From contig NZ_JAPMLL010000003.1 in assembly GCF_026410255.1 (NCBI RefSeq), positions 124,001 through 188,000 of the forward strand: DNA of 64,000 nt, written 5' to 3'. The notes below the pieces were generated by a model that was not told the origin of the DNA, did no database searches, and was given only the letters and a program-made list of their open reading frames with translations. Positions 57,710 through 64,000 of this stretch are shown here, in pieces. A program made the position numbers and the translations under genes. Position 1 is the first letter of the stretch. Every line of letters begins with the position of its first letter. This DNA comes from Xanthomarina sp. F1114. Its GTDB lineage: Bacteria; Bacteroidota; Bacteroidia; Flavobacteriales; Flavobacteriaceae.

Positions 57710-58702
57710 CTATCTAATAACTAATTTTTTAGTATCGACTCTTTGATCAGATTCAAATCTTGCCAAATATATTCCAGAAGCTAACCCTGAAACATCTATT
57801 AAGTTATCTGTTTGATTCAAGTTCTTTGTAAGAACTACTTTTCCGGTAATGCTACATATATTTATTACGGCATGGCTTGTGTTAACAGCAACATGTAATA
57901 CTTCGTTTACTGGGTTTGGATACATGTTAAATGCAACTTTGTTTAATTCTTCCAAACCTAACGATGAGCAATAGCTTTCAGGTATCTCGGGCCAAGTAGC
58001 GCATTCTGCCTCATCCGAGACAGGCTGAGTTATATCATCAAAAATCCAATATGCATGATCCCATAAATGAGGATCAGAAGAATCATCAACAAACAAACAC
58101 TTTAAACATGGTGTATAATCGCCAACATAAAACACCATATTTGCGCAGTTCCCATTGCGTAAATCGGCAAAGACCAGTGGATTTGTCTTAACATCAACAT
58201 GATCTATAACTACATTTTGAGTTAAATCTAAACTAGGAATTTGATTCCCTCTAACGTTTAAATCTTTGAGCGCAATATTAGTTGTAACATCCAAATATTG
58301 TAAGTTACAAAAAGTAAATTTCAATTTAGTTATATTGACTAAACCGGTTACATTAATTGATGACAAATTAGAACACCCCGTACCATCAACAGTTAATAAA
58401 GAAGTACAACTTGTCAAATCAACATTATTAATCCCCGTATTATAACCAAAATCAAGACCACTTATACTAGTAAAGGACTCAATGCCCGTCAAATCACTAA
58501 TCCCCTTATTAACAACATTTAAGGTCCCTGTAAATGAATTAGCATCAGAGGTTAAAATTCGATTATCTAAAATGCCTTCTGAGTCAATTCCGTCATTAAT
58601 TAGCTCTTGTTCAAAATTGCTATCTGGTATAGCTGTGTATTGTGCATAGGCCATAGAATATGAGACAAAACAAATTAGTATGAAGTACATATTTTTTTTC
58701 AT
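57710..58702 (-). CDS. T9SS-exported leucine-rich-repeat protein
   Basis: Signal peptide (MKKNMYFILICFVSYSMAYA), a start YTAIPDSNFEQELINDGIDS common to flavobacterial LRR proteins, then about six degenerate leucine-rich repeats (GISDLTGIESFTSISGLDFG, CSNLSSINVTGLVNITKLKF, LQYLDVTTNIALKDLNVRG), a Cys-containing insert (CLKCLFVDD, DEAECATWPEIPESYC) and a type A sorting domain ending in KKLVIR. LRR cargo of T9SS usually acts in adhesion. It is a paralog of the next gene, with which it shares gene order and most of the repeats. Confidence 0.82.
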   Translation of the reverse strand: MKKNMYFILICFVSYSMAYAQYTAIPDSNFEQELINDGIDSEGILDNRILTSDANSFTGTLNVVNKGISDLTGIESFTSISGLDFGYNTGINNVDLTSCTSLLTVDGTGCSNLSSINVTGLVNITKLKFTFCNLQYLDVTTNIALKDLNVRGNQIPSLDLTQNVVIDHVDVKTNPLVFADLRNGNCANMVFYVGDYTPCLKCLFVDDSSDPHLWDHAYWIFDDITQPVSDEAECATWPEIPESYCSSLGLEELNKVAFNMYPNPVNEVLHVAVNTSHAVINICSITGKVVLTKNLNQTDNLIDVSGLASGIYLARFESDQRVDTKKLVIR

Positions 58703-59040
58703 AATGTAATATTTTATAAATAATTATAACTGAGTGAATATTTCCTTATATAAAATTACTGCATAATAAAAAGGGAACAAAACATATAGTCTGCTATGTA
58801 ACAGAAAATTATGTGCTTTATCCATTTTTATTTAGAAGTAAAAGGAATTTGTAGGCCTTCTTTTACAAAATAAAAAGAGACTTCTAAAACTCGTTATGAA
58901 ACTTTTAGACAGCTACATTTATCAATCTTATTAAGATACTTTAAATTTAACACCTGTTTTTAAGTGAAATTTAAATCAAAGAAAACAATGAAGAACTCCT
59001 TCTATAAAATCAGTCTCTTTTCTATAAACTCAATATAAAG
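58703..59040. other. 338-base intergenic region between the two LRR genes
   Basis: AT-rich, no gene and no strong hairpin; it must contain the promoter of the downstream LRR gene (starting 58702, minus strand). A GGCCTTCTTTTACAAAATA stretch near 58853 is unremarkable. Confidence 0.5.
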
Positions 59041-59988
59041 TTATTGAATAATTAACTTTTTAGTATCTACTTGTTTGCCCGAAGTAAATTTGGCCACATA
59101 AATCCCTGAAGGTAATCCAGATATGTCAATTAAATTCTCTCCCTGAATTAAGGATTTATTAAAAACCTCTTTCCCCATAATATTATAAATACTTAGAAAA
59201 GAGTTGTTTTTTAAAGCGGATACGTAAATAGAATCTGTTGTTGGATTAGGATACATATTAAATGATAGTTTCTGAACCTCATCTACAGATACGGTTAAAC
59301 ACACTCCTGGATCTTCGCAAAAACAACTAAGAAGGTCTTTAATCCAAAATGGTAAATCAGGGGTAGAAATATCATCAATAAGGATACAATCTAAATTTGA
59401 ATTATAATCTGAATTGAAATAATCAATATGTGCATTATTCCCATTTCTCATATCTAAAAATGTTAAATTATTATTTTTAACATCCAATACGGTCAAAGCT
59501 GAGTTTTGAGAGAAATCCATATAAGAAAGATTATTTATTCTTAAGAGTGCAATACTAAGTGCAGAGTTTGTGGACACATCTAAAGATGTTAGTCCAACTT
59601 TCTTAAAGTTAATTTCTGTTAAGTTAACAAGTCCATTAAGGTTGACTGACGTCATACTTAAACAGCCACGGCCATCCACAGTTTGCAGAGCTGTACATCC
59701 GGAAAGATCCACACTAGTAATCCCCAGATTATATCCAAACTCAAGCCCTGTGATACTAGTAAAAGCTTCGATTCCTGTTAAATCATTTATACCTTTATTA
59801 TTTACAATAATTATACCCGAGTAAGCATTAGCTACTGAAGTTAATATCTGACCATCTAAAGAACCAGTGTCAATTCCTGCATTTATCAACTCCTGTTCGA
59901 ATTGAGCATCTGGAATAGCTGTATATTGACCGTAGGAAAAGGAAATAAAGCTAAGACAAAGGACTACTAAATAAGTAGTTTTTTTCAT
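59041..59988 (-). CDS. T9SS-exported leucine-rich-repeat protein, paralog
   Basis: The ATG at 59988 begins the signal peptide (MKKTTYLVVLCLSFISFSYG); an ATG 15 bases earlier is possible. The mature start YTAIPDAQFEQELINAGIDT and repeats GINDLTGIEAFTSITGLEFG, CLSMTSVNLNGLVNLTEINF and LTSLDVSTNSALSIALLRI closely match the neighbouring LRR protein, but the Cys insert differs (LDCILIDD, CFCEDPGVCL). The sorting domain ends KQVDTKKLIIQ. The two genes probably arose by tandem duplication. Confidence 0.82.
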   Translation of the reverse strand: MKKTTYLVVLCLSFISFSYGQYTAIPDAQFEQELINAGIDTGSLDGQILTSVANAYSGIIIVNNKGINDLTGIEAFTSITGLEFGYNLGITSVDLSGCTALQTVDGRGCLSMTSVNLNGLVNLTEINFKKVGLTSLDVSTNSALSIALLRINNLSYMDFSQNSALTVLDVKNNNLTFLDMRNGNNAHIDYFNSDYNSNLDCILIDDISTPDLPFWIKDLLSCFCEDPGVCLTVSVDEVQKLSFNMYPNPTTDSIYVSALKNNSFLSIYNIMGKEVFNKSLIQGENLIDISGLPSGIYVAKFTSGKQVDTKKLIIQ

Positions 59989-60043
59989 GTTAATAAATTT
60001 CAAATTTATAAGATAAAATTAAACATTATTGATTTGAAGCCCA

Positions 60044-60072
60044 TAAAAAAAGTCAGCTAAATAGCTGACTTT
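60044..60072 (-). terminator. terminator after pckA
   Basis: AAAGTCAGCTA (60049-60059) pairs with TAGCTGACTTT (60062-60072) around two bases; on the minus strand TTTTATGG follows. It lies 22 bases after the pckA stop. Confidence 0.85.
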
Positions 60073-60093
60073 AATGTAGTTTGTCTAAATAAT

Positions 60094-61704
60094 TTATTTC
60101 ACATTTGGAGCACCTGCCATAATTTCGTCGTTGGCAAATTCTTCAAATTTCTTAAAGTTATCTCTAAAAGATTCAGATAATTTATAGGCTGCTTTATAAT
60201 AACCTTCATCATCGTTCCAAGTTGCTCTAGAACTTAACACTTCGTCCGGTACTCCTGGACAAGATTTTGGCTGATTTAATCCAAAAACAGAGTGTTTTCT
60301 ATACGTCTCAGCACTCATCTCATCAAGATCTCCGTTAAGAGCTGCAGCAATCATAGCTCTTGTGTATTTCAATTTAATTCTACTACCAACGCCATAAGGA
60401 CCACCAGTCCAGCCTGTATTTATTAACCAAACTTTTACTCCAGATTCTTTCATCTTTTCACTTAACATTTCAGCATATTTAGTTGGATGCAGAGGCATAA
60501 AAGGTGCTCCAAAACAAGCTGAAAAACTTGGTAAAGGCTCGTCTATTCCCGCTTCTGTTCCTGCAACTTTAGCTGTATAACCTGAAATAAAGTGGTAAGC
60601 AGCTTGCCCAGGAGTTAGTCTGGAAATTGGAGGCAATACACCAAAAGCATCTGCTGTTAAGAAGAAGATGTTTTTAGGATTTTCTCCTATAGAAGGTACT
60701 TGAATATTTTTAATATGATATATTGGATAACTTACACGGGTATTTTGTGTAATGGTGATGTCTTCAAATTGAACTACACCTTTATCATTCATAATCACGT
60801 TTTCCAAGATAGCTCCAGGCTTAATTGCATTAAAGATATCCGGCTCGTTTTCTTCACATAAGTTAATAACCTTCGCGTAACAACCTCCTTCAAAGTTAAA
60901 TACTTTATTGTCTTTAGTCCAACCGTGCTCATCATCTCCAATTAATTTACGAGATGGATCTGCAGAAAGCGTTGTTTTTCCTGTTCCAGAAAGTCCAAAG
61001 AAAATAGCTGTATCTCCTTTTTCTCCAACATTTGCACTACAGTGCATTGGTAAGGTATTTTTAAATACTGGAAGAATAAAGTTTAAGGCAGAGAAAATAC
61101 CTTTTTTAATTTCCCCAGTATATCCTGTTCCTCCAATAAGTGCTATTTTTCTGGTAAAATCTAAAATAGCAAAATTATGTTGTCTAGTTCCATCTACTTC
61201 TGGATCCGACATAAATCCTGGAGCATTTACAATGGTCCATTCTGGAGTAAAGGTTTTTAATTCGTCTTCTGTAGGACGTAAAAACATGTTATGAGCAAAC
61301 ATATTGCTCCAAGGTGTTTCTGTTATAACACGGATATTTAATTTGTAATTTTCGTCTGCGCAAGCATAACTATCTCTTACAAAAACTTCTTTTTCAGACA
61401 AATAAGCAGTTACCTTATCGTATAACTTCTGAAACTTATCCGATTCGAAAGGAATATTAATGTCTCCCCACCATACTTTATCTTCAGTAATACTATCTTT
61501 TACTATAAAACGGTCTTTAGGTGACCTTCCAGTAAATTCTCCAGTATTTACAGCTAATGCTCCTGAAGATGCTTCCACACCTTGTCCTTTAGCAATAGTA
61601 CTGTCGTGAAGTTGTTTAGGAGTTAATTGATATTGTACTTTCGCATTTTTAATTCCATACGATTCTAATGAAACCGTATTAGATGCTTGGGTATGATCTA
61701 CCAT
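60094..61704 (-). CDS. pckA: phosphoenolpyruvate carboxykinase (ATP)
   Basis: The 536-residue gluconeogenic enzyme converts oxaloacetate and ATP to PEP. Visible sites are VNTGEFTGRSPKDRFIV (Arg/oxaloacetate), HNFAILDFTRK, the kinase loop FFGLSGTGKTTLSADP, LIGDDEHGW (metal and nucleotide), and NTGWTGGPYGVGSRIKL. The ATP-using family is clear from these motifs; GTP-type enzymes differ. It is monocistronic, with a -7 match at 61737-61730 and its own terminator. Confidence 0.96.
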   Translation of the reverse strand: MVDHTQASNTVSLESYGIKNAKVQYQLTPKQLHDSTIAKGQGVEASSGALAVNTGEFTGRSPKDRFIVKDSITEDKVWWGDINIPFESDKFQKLYDKVTAYLSEKEVFVRDSYACADENYKLNIRVITETPWSNMFAHNMFLRPTEDELKTFTPEWTIVNAPGFMSDPEVDGTRQHNFAILDFTRKIALIGGTGYTGEIKKGIFSALNFILPVFKNTLPMHCSANVGEKGDTAIFFGLSGTGKTTLSADPSRKLIGDDEHGWTKDNKVFNFEGGCYAKVINLCEENEPDIFNAIKPGAILENVIMNDKGVVQFEDITITQNTRVSYPIYHIKNIQVPSIGENPKNIFFLTADAFGVLPPISRLTPGQAAYHFISGYTAKVAGTEAGIDEPLPSFSACFGAPFMPLHPTKYAEMLSEKMKESGVKVWLINTGWTGGPYGVGSRIKLKYTRAMIAAALNGDLDEMSAETYRKHSVFGLNQPKSCPGVPDEVLSSRATWNDDEGYYKAAYKLSESFRDNFKKFEEFANDEIMAGAPNVK

Positions 61705-61729
61705 AATTTGTGTTGTGTTGTTTAAAGTG

Positions 61730-61737
61730 CAAAATTA
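61730..61737 (-). promoter_or_regulatory. possible -7 box for pckA
   Basis: The minus strand reads TAATTTTG, 26 bases before the pckA ATG. A TTG at the right distance is not present. Confidence 0.4.
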
Positions 61738-61765
61738 TAATTTTATTTTGAAGTAAGCGCCTATT

Positions 61766-62161
61766 TTACAAATTATCAGCCTTGACTTTTAAAAAGTTTA
61801 TTAACAATACCAGCCAGGATATTATTAACATCAGACCTCCAATTGGAGTTATAAATGCTATACTTTTAAAGTTAAAACCTGTAAGCTCGTTGGTAGCCAA
61901 TCCATAGATGGAACCAGAAAAAAATAAGAGTCCTATTAAAACCAGATAAAAGATGCTTTTTTTAGATTTCTCATTTACATAATTCGAGCCTCCAACAAAT
62001 AACAGTAAAATAGCATGATACATTTGATATCTAACGCCAGTTTCAAAGGTTTGTTGTGCTTCTAACGAAATCAACTCTTTTAATCCATGAGCAGCAAAAG
62101 CACCTAAAACTACGCTTAAAACTCCTAAAATAGCAGCTGCAATCAATATCCTTTTGTTCAT
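61766..62161 (-). CDS. DUF423 membrane protein
   Basis: 131 residues with four membrane segments (ILIAAAILGVLSVVLGAFAAHGL, QMYHAILLLFVGGSN, IFYLVLIGLLFFSGSIYGL, FITPIGGLMLIISWLVLLINF). The start AAAILGxxxVxLGAFAAHGLK and the TPIGGLxxIxxW end are the DUF423 signature. The ATG at 62161 is preferred over one at 62230, which would overlap the divergent promoter region. Function unknown. Confidence 0.85.
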   Translation of the reverse strand: MNKRILIAAAILGVLSVVLGAFAAHGLKELISLEAQQTFETGVRYQMYHAILLLFVGGSNYVNEKSKKSIFYLVLIGLLFFSGSIYGLATNELTGFNFKSIAFITPIGGLMLIISWLVLLINFLKVKADNL

Positions 62162-62241
62162 ATAAAATAAGTTAATGAGTTTTATAAAACCCTTAGTATT
62201 TATTACATTCGTAGCTGCAAAAATACTCAACTTATCTCATT

Positions 62242-63606
62242 ATGCGAAAGATTTTAATTATTGGTGCAGGAAAATCTGCATCTTACCTTATAAAATACCT
62301 ATTAAACAAATCGGAAAAAGAGAACTTACTTATTATTGTAGGTGATGTCAACTTTTCGAACGCTAAAAAACTTATTGGAGATCATGAAAATGCACAAGCC
62401 ATCATGCTTGATGTTTTTAATAAACAATCCAGAGAACAAGCTATTCAAAATGCCGACATAGTTGTTTCTATGTTGCCTGCAAGATTTCATATAGAAGTAG
62501 CCAAAGACTGTATTAGCTTTAATAAAAATATGGTTACTGCTTCTTACGTAAGCGAAGAAATGCAGAATTTAGATAGAGCTGCTAAGGAAAAAGGACTTGT
62601 TTTTATGAATGAAATTGGAGTCGACCCTGGATTAGACCATATGAGCGCCATGCATATAATTGATAGAATTCGTGATGCTGGTGGAAAAATGATCCTTTTT
62701 GAGTCCTTTACAGGAGGTTTAGTTGCTCCAGAAAGCGACAACAACTTATGGAACTACAAATTTACTTGGAACCCAAGAAACGTTGTGGTTGCGGGACAAG
62801 GAGGTGCTGCAAAATTCTTACAAGAAGGCACCTATAAATACATTCCTTATAACCGATTATTTAGAAGAACTGAATTTCTAGATGTAGAAGGTTACGGACG
62901 TTTTGAAGGTTATGCCAATAGAGATTCTCTAAAATACCAATCGGCTTACGGATTAGAACACGTAAAAACTCTTTATCGTGGAACCATGCGTCGCGTTGGC
63001 TTCTCTAGAGCTTGGAACATGTTTGTACAACTAGGAATTACGGATGACAGCTACACCATTGACGATAGTGAAAACATGAGCTATCGCGACTTTATAAATG
63101 CATTTTTACCTTATAGTCCAACAGATTCTGTAGAGCTTAAATTTAGACATGCTCTAAAAATAGATCAAGATGATATTGTTTGGGATAAACTCATGGAACT
63201 AGATATTTTTAGTAATAAAAAAATGGTCGAACTAAAAAGAGCAACTCCTGCACAAATACTTCAAAAAATATTAGAAGATAGCTGGACTTTAGAAGATCAT
63301 GAAAAAGATATGATTGTAATGTATCATAAATTTGGATACGAACTTGATGGTAAAAAACACCAAATAGATTCTACCATGGTTACTTTAGGTGAAGATAAAG
63401 TATATACATCTATGTCTAAAACAGTTGGCTTACCAGTAGCAATTGCAACCTTAGCTATTTTAAATGAACAGATAGTAACTCCTGGAGTTCAAATTCCTAT
63501 TAATAAAGAGGTATACGAACCTATTTTGAAAGAATTAGAATCCTACGGAATTGTTTTTACTGAAAATGAAGTACCTTATTTAGGATACAATCCATTAAAC
63601 GTATAA
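62242..63606 (+). CDS. saccharopine dehydrogenase family protein
   Basis: A 454-residue NAD(P) enzyme: Rossmann start ILIIGAGKSASYLIKYLLNK, VSMLPARFHIEVAKDCI, GLVFMNEIGVDPGLDHMSAM and SFTGGLVAPESDNNLWNYKF match saccharopine dehydrogenase / saccharopine reductase-like proteins of Bacteroidota. It probably acts in lysine metabolism as a saccharopine-cleaving or forming oxidoreductase; a bifunctional lysine-ketoglutarate reductase domain is absent. An Lrp/AsnC regulator gene begins one base after its stop. Confidence 0.85.
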   Translation: MRKILIIGAGKSASYLIKYLLNKSEKENLLIIVGDVNFSNAKKLIGDHENAQAIMLDVFNKQSREQAIQNADIVVSMLPARFHIEVAKDCISFNKNMVTASYVSEEMQNLDRAAKEKGLVFMNEIGVDPGLDHMSAMHIIDRIRDAGGKMILFESFTGGLVAPESDNNLWNYKFTWNPRNVVVAGQGGAAKFLQEGTYKYIPYNRLFRRTEFLDVEGYGRFEGYANRDSLKYQSAYGLEHVKTLYRGTMRRVGFSRAWNMFVQLGITDDSYTIDDSENMSYRDFINAFLPYSPTDSVELKFRHALKIDQDDIVWDKLMELDIFSNKKMVELKRATPAQILQKILEDSWTLEDHEKDMIVMYHKFGYELDGKKHQIDSTMVTLGEDKVYTSMSKTVGLPVAIATLAILNEQIVTPGVQIPINKEVYEPILKELESYGIVFTENEVPYLGYNPLNV

Positions 63607-63607
63607 T

Positions 63608-64000
63608 TTGAAAGTTGTCAATCAAAATATTGAAATAGACGGAATTGATAAGGCTATATTAAGAGCCTTAATGAATGATGCCAGAACCCCCATCTTGGAA
63701 ATTGCCAGACAAGTGGGGATTTCTGGTGCCGCTATTCATCAGCGCCTAAGAAAGCTTGAGAAATCAGGGATTATTTCTGGCTCTAAATTTGTTATTAATC
63801 CCAAAGTTTTAGGTTATACAACTATGGCTTTTATTGGTATTTACTTAGATAAAGCTATTAGTAACCCAGAAGCAGTAAAGCAACTTAAAAAAATTCCTGA
63901 AGTCCTAGAATGCCACTATACCACAGGTAACTGGAGTATTTTTATTAAGATTCTTTGTAGAGACAACGAGCACTTAATGCATTTATTAAATAAAGATATC
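63608..64000 (+). CDS. Lrp/AsnC family transcriptional regulator, 3' end outside window
   Basis: A TTG start at 63608, one base after the preceding stop, opens a frame that reads KVVNQNIEIDGIDKAILRAL, then the Lrp helix-turn-helix (ARTPILEIARQVGISGAAIH and RLRKLEKSGIISG) and the start of the RAM ligand-binding domain (INPKVLGYTTMAFIGIYLD, HYTTGNWSIFIKILC). The next ATG lies within the helix-turn-helix, so TTG is the only sensible start. The frame is still open at the window end after 131 codons. Lrp proteins sense amino acids; its coupling to a saccharopine-dehydrogenase-like gene suggests control of lysine metabolism. Confidence 0.9.
   Translation, partial: MKVVNQNIEIDGIDKAILRALMNDARTPILEIARQVGISGAAIHQRLRKLEKSGIISGSKFVINPKVLGYTTMAFIGIYLDKAISNPEAVKQLKKIPEVLECHYTTGNWSIFIKILCRDNEHLMHLLNKDI

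Overview
The window is a stretch of AT-rich chromosome from a member of the Flavobacteriaceae (Bacteroidota). Several things point there: promoters with the Bacteroidota -33 TTG / -7 TAnnTTTG signature (clearest before rpsP, the tRNA-Asp gene, the cupin-dsdA pair and parDE); secreted proteins with type IX secretion (T9SS) C-terminal sorting domains; DNA polymerase III alpha with an N-terminal proofreading exonuclease; Bacteroidota-only families (DUF4296, DUF4271, DUF6252); and a class I dihydroorotase with the Bacteroidota DDQVHFREPG motif. Most genes are housekeeping or conserved family genes in short operons. I see no prophage, no insertion sequence, no CRISPR array and no rRNA.

Layout. 1-3.4 kb: the 3' end of a trans-3-hydroxy-L-proline dehydratase, then small stand-alone genes (NTF2-like, STAS, PhnA, YjbR, DUF4870). 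3.5-7.1 kb, minus strand: an operon-like run of outer-membrane protein, ruvC, hemW, cyclase and a DUF4260 gene broken by an in-frame TGA. 7.2-10.2 kb, plus strand: flippase-like protein, GT2 glycosyltransferase, outer-membrane protein. 10.2-12.7 kb: a BlaI/BlaR1-type switch with three AACTAA-N4-TTAGTT-like operators and a lipoprotein that resembles the BlaR1 C-terminal domain. 13.5-16.6 kb: a TPR histidine kinase, its response regulator and a small exported peptide. 17-18.8 kb: D-serine ammonia-lyase with a cupin. 19.2-22.7 kb: two tandem paralogous hybrid histidine kinases. 22.9-29.2 kb: tRNA-Asp, DUF58, trxA, dnaE. 29.3-36.5 kb: lipoprotein, rpsP, rimM, GAF kinase, trmN6-like, gcdH and a metallophosphoesterase. 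36.6-39.6 kb: universal stress protein, K+/H+ antiporter and a ParDE toxin-antitoxin pair. 39.8-42.9 kb: an iron-sulfur and redox set (mrp, nifU, ferredoxin reductase, 2Fe-2S ferredoxin). 43.2-47.7 kb: alkyltransferase-like protein, LysE exporter, trmB, glycosyltransferase, PhoR/PhoB-like pair. 47.9-51.1 kb: two T9SS cargo genes and a LuxE-like gene. 51.2-57.6 kb: tyrS, epimerase, DUF4296, pyrC, a dolichol-phosphate-mannose-synthase-like GT2, DUF4271, hemD. 57.7-64 kb: two leucine-rich-repeat T9SS proteins, pckA, DUF423, saccharopine-dehydrogenase-like enzyme and the start of an Lrp/AsnC regulator.

The less ordinary observations are regulatory or evolutionary. A perfect 28-bp direct repeat duplicates the start region of gcdH and creates a 12-codon leader ORF. 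The blaI promoter carries three operator-like palindromes. A perfect 19-bp palindrome lies inside the parDE promoter. The DUF4260 gene carries a nonsense mutation. One 111-residue protein is little more than a signal peptide plus a T9SS sorting domain. I found no clearly undescribed multi-gene system. The nearest candidate is the exported peptide / TPR kinase / response regulator cluster at 13.4-16.6 kb, and that link is inference. All family assignments come from reading motifs by eye; no database search was run.
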